Made by a program: the position numbers and the translations under genes
Shown: piece by piece, positions 1 to 8,025 of the stretch
Layout of the letters: each line of letters opens with the position of its first letter
How positions within the stretch are numbered: the first letter of the stretch is position 1
The notes under the pieces: model-generated
Seen by the model: the letters and a program-made list of their open reading frames with translations, nothing else
Database searches by the model: none
Told to the model about the DNA's origin: nothing
Assembly: GCF_020982545.1 (NCBI RefSeq)
Contig: NZ_JAJKLK010000001.1
Location: forward strand, 1,240,001-1,304,000
DNA length: 64,000 nt
Origin: Streptomyces sp. MNU76
GTDB taxonomy: Bacteria > Actinomycetota > Actinomycetes > Streptomycetales > Streptomycetaceae
Direction: 5' to 3'

Positions 1-333
1 GAGGCGACGGGGAGGCCCCGGACCATCACTCCGGTGGAGCGGGGGCCCCGCACGCTGGCACCGTACCCGGCGTCCCAGATCGCCCGGTCACCGTAGTCCG
101 GACAGCCCACACTGTTGCAAGCCCGGAAGCCGGCCATCACACGATCGAGCTAATTCGCCCTCGTGCGCACTTCCCGACAAGCGGTTGGCAACCCCCGAAG
201 GTCCCGGGCGGCCGGGTCGTGGAACCACATGGTTCCGCGACCCGGCCGTCGCGCGTCGCCCTTACGTATCCTGTGCCTCGAACGGCTGGTCGGGCTGCTG
301 GGGCCTGTCCGCATCGGGGGGAGGGACCAGGGC
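1..333. other. Non-coding left edge, upstream of the kinase gene
   Basis: I find no gene with convincing codon use in this stretch. Only the last bases are interpretable: a GGGGGGAGGG purine run at about 316-324 that serves as the ribosome binding site of the kinase gene. Reading the kinase frame further left to position 163 gives a sequence without kinase-family character, so I treat it as untranslated leader. Confidence 0.5.
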
Positions 334-2586
334 GTGCCGCTGCGCAGCGACGACCCCGGATCGGTCGGCGGGTACAAGGTGGTCGACCGGCTCGGCACCG
401 GCGGAATGGGTGTCGTCTACCGGGCGAGATCCCGCTCCGGGCGCGAGGTCGCCGTGAAGGTGGTGCACGCCCAGTACGCGCAGGACGCCGTGTTCCGCAG
501 CCGGTTCCGCCAGGAGATCGAGGCCGTCCGCAAGGTCAGCGGCGCCTTCACCGCGGCGGTCGTCGACGCCGACCCGGAGGCGGAGCGCCCCTGGATGGCC
601 ACCCAGTACGTGCCCGGCCGCTCGCTCGCCCAGCGCATCCGCGACCACGGCCCGCTCGACGGCACCGAGCTGCGCGTCCTGGCCCTGGGGCTGGTGGAGG
701 CGCTGCGGGAGATCCACCGGGCCGGTGTGGTGCACCGGGACCTGAAGCCGGCCAATGTGCTGATGGCGGACGACGGCCCCCGGGTGATCGACTTCGGTAT
801 CTCGCGCGCGGCGGAGAACCTCGCCCTGACCGAGACCGGCCAGATGATCGGCACCCCGCCGTTCATGTCCCCGGAACAGCTCACCGACGCCCGCACGGCG
901 GGCCCCGCCTCGGACGTGTTCTCGCTGGGCACCCTGCTGGTCTACGCCGCCACCGGCCGGGGTCCCTTCGACGCGGACAGCCCTTATCTGACGGCCTACC
1001 GGGTGATCCACGACGAACCCGTGCTGGACGGGGTGGACCCGCCCCTGCGGGCCGCGCTGGAACGCAGCCTGGCCAAGGAGGCCGCCGACCGCCCCGGACT
1101 CGACGAACTGGCGCGGGAGTTCGAGGCCGCTCTGCCGGAGCCGGAGCCGGGGTCCCTGCCGGTGGTGCCCCGGCGCGAGGAGGTCGCGGCCGCCGCCACG
1201 GAGTTCCACCTGGAGATCGGCACGGGCCCGGAGCCGGAGCCGCCCCCCGCCCGCCGACGCCGTCTCCGTCCCCTGCTCGCCGCGACCGGTACCGTCGGCG
1301 CGCTGGTCCTCGGGCTGACCGCCTATCTGCTGGGGCCGGGCCGCGCGGACACGACCGACACGGCGGCCCCCGCGCCGACCCCGACCTCCCGCTGGACGCC
1401 ACCGCCCGGCGGCTGGAAGCCCTGGCAGACGACGGTGTTCGCGAAGGCCGCGGCGGGCGCACGCCGACCGTTGCCCTCGGGCGTCGGCGGCGTCGGCGGC
1501 GCTCCCTCCTGCCAGGTGCACGGCGGCGACGTCTACTGCGGCGGCGCGGGAGCCCTCCCGGTCCGCGTCGACGGCCGTACGGGCAGGACGGTCTGGCGCG
1601 CGGACATCGCGCCGGCGACCACCGAGCAGGACCGGTACTACGCCTCGGTCCTCGGCGTCAGGGACGGCACGGTCCTCGTGCAGCAGACCGTCTTCAGCGG
1701 CGAACCCGTGGTCGACCCGGTCGATGTCATCGCCCTCGACGCGGACACCGGCGAGCAGCTGTGGACCCGGCGGGTGGACATCTCCGACATCGACACGGCC
1801 CTGACCGGGGACCTCGTCCTCACTCCCGAACCCGACGGGGTGACGGTCACGGCGCGGTCCCCGCGTACCGGGGCCGAGCTCTGGTCCCTGCCGATGCCCG
1901 CCGGCCACCACTGCACGTTCACCACGGCCGGAGCGGGCACGTACGCGCACTGCCGGCCGGTGGCCCGGGACGCCAAGGCGGCGAACTCGGAATCCCGGGT
2001 CCTGGTCGTGGACCGCGCCGACGGCTCGGCCAGGACCGTGAAGGTGCCGCTGGACAGCGAACTCCTCGGCGTCAAGCAGGGAGATCTGGTCCTGGTCGTG
2101 GACGCCACCGACTACACCGACGCGACCCGCGGCGGCGACCCGATGTACGAGACGATCATGCTCCTGGACCTGGAGACCGGGTCCAGGGTGATGACGAAGC
2201 AGGGCGAGGACGGGCGGGGCCGAGCGGCCCTGGTGGGCGGCGTGCTGGTGTTCGTCCGGTCCGGCGGCCAGGTGACCGGCGTGTCACCGCACACGGGCGA
2301 GGTGCTGTGGCGGACCAGGACCAGCCTGGAACGACCGGGCGCGCCCGGGTACGACGCGTCCTCGGACACCTTCTACCTGGCCAGCGCCACCGGAAGGGTC
2401 GCGGCGCTCGACAGGCTCAAGGGCACCCTGCTCTGGGAGACGCTGCCCCGCGCCACGCCCATCTCGTCCGTCCAGGGCGAGCCCTGGGCACTGCCCCACG
2501 AGGGAACGGTGGCCGTGGCCGTCCCGGACGGCACCCTCTTCTCCGTCGACCCCGCTCACCCCGACCGGGAGCCCGTGTCGGGGTGA
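334..2586 (+). CDS. Membrane Ser/Thr protein kinase with C-terminal PQQ-like beta-propeller
   Basis: A 750-residue Hanks-type kinase. Residues 14-265 form the catalytic domain, with glycine loop GTGGMGVVY, catalytic loop HRDLKPANV near residue 135 and magnesium loop DFG. A proline-rich linker leads to one membrane segment at about 310-330 (LLAATGTVGALVLGLTAYLL). About 400 extracellular residues follow, carrying repeated blades of the type TGEQLWTRR, TGAELWSLP and TGEVLWRTR, typical of PQQ/WD-like propellers. The kinase therefore faces the cytoplasm and the propeller faces outside, where it probably senses an envelope ligand or protein. I chose GTG 334 because it follows a strong purine-rich ribosome binding site and opens just before the kinase fold; the open frame extends to 163 but without recognisable sequence. 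The substrate is unknown. It is transcribed convergently with nadA. Confidence 0.9.
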   Translation: MPLRSDDPGSVGGYKVVDRLGTGGMGVVYRARSRSGREVAVKVVHAQYAQDAVFRSRFRQEIEAVRKVSGAFTAAVVDADPEAERPWMATQYVPGRSLAQRIRDHGPLDGTELRVLALGLVEALREIHRAGVVHRDLKPANVLMADDGPRVIDFGISRAAENLALTETGQMIGTPPFMSPEQLTDARTAGPASDVFSLGTLLVYAATGRGPFDADSPYLTAYRVIHDEPVLDGVDPPLRAALERSLAKEAADRPGLDELAREFEAALPEPEPGSLPVVPRREEVAAAATEFHLEIGTGPEPEPPPARRRRLRPLLAATGTVGALVLGLTAYLLGPGRADTTDTAAPAPTPTSRWTPPPGGWKPWQTTVFAKAAAGARRPLPSGVGGVGGAPSCQVHGGDVYCGGAGALPVRVDGRTGRTVWRADIAPATTEQDRYYASVLGVRDGTVLVQQTVFSGEPVVDPVDVIALDADTGEQLWTRRVDISDIDTALTGDLVLTPEPDGVTVTARSPRTGAELWSLPMPAGHHCTFTTAGAGTYAHCRPVARDAKAANSESRVLVVDRADGSARTVKVPLDSELLGVKQGDLVLVVDATDYTDATRGGDPMYETIMLLDLETGSRVMTKQGEDGRGRAALVGGVLVFVRSGGQVTGVSPHTGEVLWRTRTSLERPGAPGYDASSDTFYLASATGRVAALDRLKGTLLWETLPRATPISSVQGEPWALPHEGTVAVAVPDGTLFSVDPAHPDREPVSG

Positions 2587-2647
2587 GCGCGGGGCCGGGG
2601 CCCACGAGGCGGTGCCGAAGGCGCGGTACGCAGGCGCCGGAGAAGGG

Positions 2648-3832
2648 TTACGGCAGCGCCAGCATCCGCTCCAGCGCCAGCTTCGCGAACGCCTCCGTCT
2701 CCTTGTCGACCTCGATGCGGTTGACGAGGGTGCCCTCGGCGAGGGACTCCAGGGTCCACACCAGGTGGGGGAGGTCGATGCGGTTCATCGTCGAGCAGAA
2801 GCAGACCGTGCGGTCGAGGAACACGATCTCCTTGCCCTCGGGCGCGAAACGGTTCGCCAGCCGTCGCACCAGGTTCAGCTCGGTGCCGATCGCCCACTTG
2901 GAACCGGCGGGCGCGGCCTCCAGCGCCTTGATGATGTACTCGGTCGACCCGACGTAGTCCGCCGCCGCCACGACCTCGTGCTTGCACTCGGGGTGGACCA
3001 GCACGTTGACGCCCGGGATCCGCTCCCGTACGTCGTTCACGGACTGCAGGCTGAAGCGTCCGTGCACCGAGCAGTGCCCCCGCCACAGGATCATCTTCGC
3101 GTCGCGCAGCTGCTGGACCGTGAGGCCGCCGTTCGGCTTGTGCGGGTTGTAGAGGACGCAGTCGTCCAGCGACATGCCCATGTCCCGCACGGCGGTGTTG
3201 CGCCCCAGGTGCTGGTCCGGCAGGAAGAGGACCTTCTCACCCTGCTCGAAGGCCCAGTCCAGGGCCCGCTTCGCGTTCGACGAGGTGCAGATCGTGCCGC
3301 CGTGCTTGCCGGTGAAGGCCTTGATGTCGGCGGAGGAGTTCATGTACGAGACGGGCACGACCTGCTCGGCTATGCCGGCCTCGGTCAGCACGTCCCAGCA
3401 CTCGGCGACCTGCTCGGCGGTGGCCATGTCGGCCATCGAGCACCCGGCGGCCAGGTCCGGCAGCACGACCTTCTGGTCGTCGCCGGTGAGGATGTCCGCG
3501 GACTCGGCCATGAAGTGCACACCGCAGAACACGATGTACTCGGCCTCGGGGCGGGCCGCCGCGTCGCGGGCCAGCTTGAAGGAGTCGCCCGTGACGTCCG
3601 CGAACTGGATGACCTCGTCGCGCTGGTAGTGGTGGCCGAGCACGAAGACCTTGTCCCCGAGCTTCTCCTTGGCCGCGCGGGCGCGCTCCACCAGGTCGGG
3701 GTCGGACGGGGAGGGGAGGTCGCCCGGGCACTCGACACCGCGCTCGCTCCTCGGGTCGGCCTCGCGGCCGAGCAGCAGCAGGGCGAGGGGCGTCGGCTGT
3801 ACGTCGAGCTCCTGGGTCTGGGCGGTGGTCAC
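2648..3832 (-). CDS. nadA: Quinolinate synthase NadA
   Basis: A 394-residue NadA. It condenses iminoaspartate with dihydroxyacetone phosphate to quinolinate, the [4Fe-4S]-dependent second step of de novo NAD synthesis, in the cytoplasm. Signatures are LGHHYQRDEV near residue 70, CGVHFMAESADIL with the first cluster cysteine, the central GGTICTSSNA segment, HPECKHEV, and a C-terminal CFCSTM carrying the last cluster cysteine. The length suits the longer actinobacterial form. I place the start at GTG 3832 (VTTAQTQ) because AAAGG lies about 9 nt upstream; the in-frame GTG at 3841 would sit directly on that ribosome binding site. nadB and nadC are not visible in the window. The promoter must lie in the palindrome-bearing gap on the right. 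The adjacent Fe-S carrier gene is a fitting neighbour for a cluster enzyme. Confidence 0.96.
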   Translation of the reverse strand: MTTAQTQELDVQPTPLALLLLGREADPRSERGVECPGDLPSPSDPDLVERARAAKEKLGDKVFVLGHHYQRDEVIQFADVTGDSFKLARDAAARPEAEYIVFCGVHFMAESADILTGDDQKVVLPDLAAGCSMADMATAEQVAECWDVLTEAGIAEQVVPVSYMNSSADIKAFTGKHGGTICTSSNAKRALDWAFEQGEKVLFLPDQHLGRNTAVRDMGMSLDDCVLYNPHKPNGGLTVQQLRDAKMILWRGHCSVHGRFSLQSVNDVRERIPGVNVLVHPECKHEVVAAADYVGSTEYIIKALEAAPAGSKWAIGTELNLVRRLANRFAPEGKEIVFLDRTVCFCSTMNRIDLPHLVWTLESLAEGTLVNRIEVDKETEAFAKLALERMLALP

Positions 3833-3910
3833 GACACGCACCCTTTCTGTTCTGCGGCTCGCCGCCCGGGGGAGGGTCGGCGGGACATTCGGGCTATCCT
3901 TTTCGTCGAA

Positions 3911-3966
3911 TTGACGCTATCTATCATAACCGCTTCACGTCACTTTGACGATGCCCATAGCGTCGA
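3911..3966. promoter_or_regulatory. nadA promoter region with nested inverted repeats
   Basis: This part of the 3842-4146 gap is unusually AT-rich. It contains a perfect 13-bp palindrome, CGTCA-ctt-TGACG (3938-3950), and a wider 8-bp inverted repeat, GACGCTAT (3913-3920) with ATAGCGTC (3957-3964). On the minus strand a TATGAT-type -10 hexamer lies between the arms. The arrangement looks like an operator around the nadA promoter. The binding protein is unknown; an NAD-responsive repressor is a guess from context. The rest of the gap holds the ribosome binding site of the downstream Fe-S carrier gene. Confidence 0.4.
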
Positions 3967-4146
3967 TGTGACATGAATCCCGGCGTGGCGATGTCCACAC
4001 CCATCAGCGGCTCGGTGCCCACTCCGGCGGCCATGTGCGAGCATGAAGAGAGACGCGAACGAATCCGCGCGCCCCGGAATGAATCCGGGACCCCGGCGGT
4101 TGCAATCGTCGGCAAGCAGTCTCCGTACAACCCGGGAGAGATGTAG

Positions 4147-4503
4147 ATGTCCGTATCGGACGAGACCGGCACCGTCACCGACGGCATCATCGTGACCGAC
4201 GCCGCCGCGGCCAAGGTCAAGGCCCTGCTCGACCAGGAAGGCCGGGACGACCTGGCGCTGCGCGTCGCCGTTCAGCCCGGCGGCTGCTCCGGCCTGCGTT
4301 ACCAGCTCTTCTTCGACGAGCGCTCGCTCGACGGCGACGTGGAGAAGGACTTCGACGGTGTGAAGGTCGTCACCGACCGCATGAGCGCCCCGTACCTGGG
4401 CGGCGCCACCATCGACTTCGTCGACACCATCGAGAAGCAGGGCTTCACCATCGACAACCCGAACGCGACGGGTTCCTGCGCCTGCGGCGACTCCTTCAGC
4501 TGA
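4147..4503 (+). CDS. erpA: A-type iron-sulfur carrier / insertion protein (HesB/IscA family)
   Basis: A 118-residue HesB/IscA/ErpA protein that holds an Fe-S cluster and hands it to apo-enzymes in the cytoplasm. The three conserved cysteines are visible: one in QPGGCSGLRYQ near residue 43 and a CAC pair in GSCACGDSF at the C-terminus. The core VTDAAAAKVKALL helix and the YLGGATIDFVD strand are also typical. The start at ATG 4147 follows GGGAGAGATGTAG. Actinobacteria lack a full isc system and use suf plus such carriers, so ErpA-like is the most likely assignment, but the subtype cannot be fixed from sequence alone. It diverges from nadA, whose product needs a [4Fe-4S] cluster, which suggests a direct client. 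Confidence 0.9.
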   Translation: MSVSDETGTVTDGIIVTDAAAAKVKALLDQEGRDDLALRVAVQPGGCSGLRYQLFFDERSLDGDVEKDFDGVKVVTDRMSAPYLGGATIDFVDTIEKQGFTIDNPNATGSCACGDSFS

Positions 4504-4547
4504 ACCCCGCCCGCGCGGTGGCGCGCCACACGCGCCAGTCGGCACGA

Positions 4548-4584
4548 GAAGGCGGCGACCCCCTCCGAGGGGGTCGCCGCCTTC
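4548..4584. terminator. Bidirectional hairpin terminator after erpA
   Basis: A 17-bp perfect stem (4548-4564 with 4568-4584) closes on a 3-nt CCG loop, between the convergent ends of erpA and the membrane-protein gene. It has no clear U-tract on either side, as usual for Streptomyces terminators. Confidence 0.85.
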
Positions 4585-4617
4585 GTCGTCCGCGGCCGAC
4601 GGGGCCACCGGGGCTGC

Positions 4618-6462
4618 CTATCGGGGCTGCGACTCCGCGATCCCGCCCTCGGGGATCTCCCTGCCGTCCGACCCGACCACCTTCCGGTCGCCCAGCGGCT
4701 TCTCCAGCGGCACCGTCCGCTCCACCACCTTGGCGATCATGATGCAGACCTTGCCCTCCCACGGAGTGTCGGTCACGGTGACCCTCACCTCGCCCGACTC
4801 CTCGCTCACCGAGGCCGAGTAGTCGCTGCAGACGCCACCCCAGAAGGACACGGTCAGCTCGTTCCCGTCGACCGTGTAGCCCTGCACCTGCACGTCGTGC
4901 GAGTCCGCGCCGGTCGGCGGGGTGTCACCCGGCTCGCCGGGCCGCTCGGTCGGCTCCGAGCGCGGCTCGGGGGAGGCCAGATACTTCGGATCGACCGCCG
5001 GATGCGTCACGGTGTAGTTGTCCCCGGCACCCGTCGGCCGCACCTCGAACATCCACGACGGCACCAGTGCCGGGTGACCGTCCACCGGATGCGACGCGAG
5101 CCCGAACACCGCGTTCTCGACGGTGACCGGCTCCGGCTTCGGTAGCGCGGTCATCCGCTCGCACGGCGTCTCGTCCGCGACGACCGTGCCCTTCTCCCCG
5201 GCCGTCCCGTTCTCGCCCTCCAGCGGCACGGGGCCGGTGCAGCCGCCGATGCCGCCACGCTCGGTGCCGACGCCCTGGCCCGAGCCGTTCAACAGCTCCA
5301 GCGCCCGTTCCGCGTCCACGACGGGGTACGTGTCGCTCTTCACCGGCGACTTCAGGTTGCCGCTGCCGCCGACCACCTGACCGTCGGCGCCGACCTGGAC
5401 ACCGGTCGACCAGCCGTACGTGGGCAGCCCACCCACCTCGGGATCGGCGTTCACGACCCGTACGGCGCCCATCAGCTGACCGGCGTCGAGCTTGGCGTCG
5501 TCCTGGCCGACGGCCTTGAGCACGGGTGCCGCCGCCTTCCTGGCGACCGCCTCGCTCACCGGGTCCCCGCTCTCGACGGTGCCCGAGGTGCAGACGTCGA
5601 CCTTCCGGCAGTTGTCGGTGCCCGGCGTGTACCGGTTGAAGGTCCAGGTCCCCGGCGCCTGCTTGTTCACCCGCAGCACGGGTCCCGAACCGTCCCCGGC
5701 CGCCCCCACCTGCCAGGCCTCACCCTCGGCGGTCGGCTTGCCCGCCACCCCGAGGGCCTTCGCCAGCCGCGCGACCTCCGCGGCCGTCACCTCGCCCTTG
5801 ACCACGTGGACGGCGGCGGAGCCGGGCCCCTCGGGCAGGTCGCCGTCCGCGCGATAGGTCACCCCGTTGGGGTCGGGTTCACCGGGCGCGATGCCGTTCG
5901 AACCGTCGCCGGTGTACCCGTCGAGCGCGAGAGGCGGGGGAGTGCCGCCACCGCCGGGCGAGCCGGAGCGCCCGCCGGTGCCGCCGGACCCGCCGGAGGA
6001 GGACGAGGCGAGGAGCGCCCCGCCACCACCGATCACCAACACGGCGGCCGCGACGGAGGCCACGACCAGCCGCGAACGCGGGGGCCGAGGGCGGGTGCCG
6101 GGGTCACTGTGCGCGGCGGCGGGATGCGGAGCCGAAGCCGGACTGGCATCCGTATCGGAGGCCGTATCGGAGGCGGAAGCCGGAGCGGAAGCTGAAGCCG
6201 GAGCTGCGGTGGAAGCCGGACTGGCATCCGAAGCGGGTGCCGACACCGCATCGGTAGCCTCCTCGGTCCCCTCGGCCTGCCCGGTCCCCTCAGCCTTCTC
6301 GGTCCCTTCGGCCTGCTTGGTCCCCTCCGGCTTCTCCGGGTTCTCCGGCTTTTCCGGCTTCGCGGTCTTCCCGGGCGCGCCCGCAGCCCCGAGTTCCTCC
6401 GGGGCGTCGGGCTCGGGGCCCTCGTCCGGGTTCTCGGGGTTGTCGGGTCGCTCGGGGTTCAC
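4618..6462 (-). CDS. Single-pass membrane protein with low-complexity cytoplasmic head, function unknown
   Basis: A 614-residue protein I do not recognise functionally. The first 129 residues are low complexity: PEKPENPEKPEGT-type repeats, then Ala/Ser-rich stretches. One transmembrane helix follows at about 130-153 (RLVVASVAAAVLVIGGGGALL), then a Gly/Ser linker and a roughly 430-residue extracellular part. The outer part has two clear cysteine clusters (DNCRKVDVC, and GGCTGPV with TPCERM) that could form disulfides, plus a C-terminal beta-rich segment with WGGVCSDYS. GTG 6462 is preceded by GAAGGAG at good spacing. The architecture (acidic tail, one helix, exported body) is common among Streptomyces envelope proteins near signalling genes. 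I infer an envelope-associated or sensory role and claim nothing further. Confidence 0.8.
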   Translation of the reverse strand: MNPERPDNPENPDEGPEPDAPEELGAAGAPGKTAKPEKPENPEKPEGTKQAEGTEKAEGTGQAEGTEEATDAVSAPASDASPASTAAPASASAPASASDTASDTDASPASAPHPAAAHSDPGTRPRPPRSRLVVASVAAAVLVIGGGGALLASSSSGGSGGTGGRSGSPGGGGTPPPLALDGYTGDGSNGIAPGEPDPNGVTYRADGDLPEGPGSAAVHVVKGEVTAAEVARLAKALGVAGKPTAEGEAWQVGAAGDGSGPVLRVNKQAPGTWTFNRYTPGTDNCRKVDVCTSGTVESGDPVSEAVARKAAAPVLKAVGQDDAKLDAGQLMGAVRVVNADPEVGGLPTYGWSTGVQVGADGQVVGGSGNLKSPVKSDTYPVVDAERALELLNGSGQGVGTERGGIGGCTGPVPLEGENGTAGEKGTVVADETPCERMTALPKPEPVTVENAVFGLASHPVDGHPALVPSWMFEVRPTGAGDNYTVTHPAVDPKYLASPEPRSEPTERPGEPGDTPPTGADSHDVQVQGYTVDGNELTVSFWGGVCSDYSASVSEESGEVRVTVTDTPWEGKVCIMIAKVVERTVPLEKPLGDRKVVGSDGREIPEGGIAESQPR

Positions 6463-6546
6463 CGCATCGCTCCTTCGGCAGGTCGTACACCGCCTCCCCT
6501 ATACGGGGGACAGCGATGAGACGCGGCGGAGGAGCCGATGGTTCCC

Positions 6547-6756
6547 TCAGTCGCCGTACACCGGCATCGCGTCCACCAGCCGCGCTGACGTCACCGGCAC
6601 CCTCACCCCGTGAATGAGCGAAGGAGACACCGGGGCCGTAATGACCTTCGTGGGGGCCGCCCAGTGCGGAGCCATCCTGGCGCAGTCGCCACGCAGCGCC
6701 GCGAGGTCGCCGTCGAGGTCGAACGGAACGGTGCCGTGGATCTCGGGGTTCGTCAT
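6547..6756 (-). CDS. Possible small protein, 69 residues, unknown
   Basis: A short frame from ATG 6756 whose composition is not obviously a shadow: mixed hydrophobic and charged residues, ending DAMPVYGD. It lies just upstream of, and co-directional with, the membrane-protein gene (84-nt gap). There is only a weak ribosome binding site, and no domain is recognised. It could equally be a chance frame in a leader region. Conservation in other streptomycetes would decide. Confidence 0.35.
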   Translation of the reverse strand: MTNPEIHGTVPFDLDGDLAALRGDCARMAPHWAAPTKVITAPVSPSLIHGVRVPVTSARLVDAMPVYGD

Positions 6757-6891
6757 AACGGCACCGTACGCACCGGAAACCTCACGAAGAAAGACCTACT
6801 ATCGGGTAGTTTTGCCTGCTTCAGGCCGGCTGGACGACCCGGTAGCGTGAACTGTCAATCCCCTCTCCCTTCGCAGGAGTGTGTCCTCGCC

Positions 6892-7866
6892 GTGCGTATC
6901 GCAGTCTCCGGCTCCATCGCCACCGACCATCTGATGACCTTCCCGGGCCGCTTCGCCGACCAACTCGTCGCGGACCAGCTGCACACGGTCTCCCTCTCCT
7001 TCCTCGTCGACCAGCTCGACGTACGTCGAGGCGGTGTCGGCGCGAACATCGCGTTCGGCATGGGGCAGCTCGGCACGCGGCCGATCCTGGTCGGCGCGGC
7101 GGGCGCCGACTTCGACGAGTACCGCGCGTGGCTCGACCGGCACGGGGTGGACACGGCCTCCGTGCGTATCTCCGAGACGCTGCACACGGCCCGCTTCGTG
7201 TGCACCACGGACGCCGACCACAACCAGATCGGCTCCTTCTACACCGGCGCGATGAGCGAGGCCCGCCTCATCGAGCTCAAGACCGTCGCCGACCGGGTCG
7301 GCGGCCTCGACCTTGTCCTGATCGGCGCGGACGACCCGGAGGCGATGCTCCGCCACACCGAGGAGTGCCGCTCCCGCAACATCCCGTTCGCCGCGGACTT
7401 CTCCCAGCAGATCGCCCGCATGGACGGCGACGAGATCCGGATACTGCTGGACGGCGCCACGTACCTCTTCTCCAACGAGTACGAGAAGGGCCTCATCGAG
7501 TCGAAGACCGGCTGGTCGGACGCGGAGATCCTGGCGAAGGTGGGCCACCGGGTGACCACGCTCGGCTCGCGCGGTGTCCGCGTCGAGCGGGACGGCGAGG
7601 ACCCCATCGAGGTCGGCTGCCCCGAGGAGGAGCGCAAGGCCGATCCCACGGGTGTCGGGGACGCGTTCCGCGCGGGGTTCCTCTCGGGCCTGGCCTGGGG
7701 CGTCTCGCTGGAGCGGGCGTCGCAGGTGGGCTGCATGCTCGCCACGCTGGTCATCGAGACGGTGGGTACGCAGGAGTACGCGTTGCGCCGGGCGCACTTC
7801 ATGGATCGGTTCGAGAAGGCCTACGGGGACGAGGCGGCGGCGGAAGTGAAGAAGCACCTGAGCTGA
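6892..7866 (+). CDS. PfkB-family carbohydrate/nucleoside kinase
   Basis: A 324-residue ribokinase-fold sugar or nucleoside kinase. It opens RIAVSGSIATDHLMTFPGRF. It has the PfkB signature 1 region RRGGVGANIAFGMGQLG, which binds substrate, and the C-terminal signature DPTGVGDAFRAGFL, whose GVGDA supplies the anion hole and catalytic Asp. Between them, VTTLGSRGVRV is the usual ATP-side strand. The family includes adenosine kinase, ribokinase and fructokinase; the N-terminus resembles actinobacterial adenosine-kinase-like members, but the substrate cannot be fixed. GTG 6892 lies 12 nt after AGGAG; no better in-frame start exists nearby. The open frame extends upstream to 6610 without family similarity. 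A bidirectional terminator follows. Confidence 0.9.
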   Translation: MRIAVSGSIATDHLMTFPGRFADQLVADQLHTVSLSFLVDQLDVRRGGVGANIAFGMGQLGTRPILVGAAGADFDEYRAWLDRHGVDTASVRISETLHTARFVCTTDADHNQIGSFYTGAMSEARLIELKTVADRVGGLDLVLIGADDPEAMLRHTEECRSRNIPFAADFSQQIARMDGDEIRILLDGATYLFSNEYEKGLIESKTGWSDAEILAKVGHRVTTLGSRGVRVERDGEDPIEVGCPEEERKADPTGVGDAFRAGFLSGLAWGVSLERASQVGCMLATLVIETVGTQEYALRRAHFMDRFEKAYGDEAAAEVKKHLS

Positions 7867-7970
7867 GGTGGGCCGGGGCGACCACCGGGTTGCCGTGGTC
7901 GGCGCGTTGTCGGCCGCGGGTCCGATGTGGCTGGTCGCGCCCACGCGGCGGAGCCGCATAGAAGACACAG

Positions 7971-8019
7971 CCCCGCGCCCCTGAAGAGAGGCCTGCGGCC
8001 TCATCTCAGGGGCGCGGGG
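7971..8019. terminator. Terminator-like inverted repeat between convergent genes
   Basis: CCCCGCGCCCCTGA (7971-7984) is complementary to TCAGGGGCGCGGGG (8006-8019) across a 21-nt loop. It lies between the stop of the PfkB gene and that of the desulfurase. The arms are a shortened version of the dispersed GCGCAGTTCCCCGCGCCCCT repeat found elsewhere in this window. Confidence 0.75.
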
Positions 8020-8025
8020 CGCCCG

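Noticed and set aside
219..2957. Long +strand frame overlapping the kinase gene in another register
   Set aside because: Arg/Pro/Gly-rich shadow translation without domains; the kinase frame has all expected motifs.
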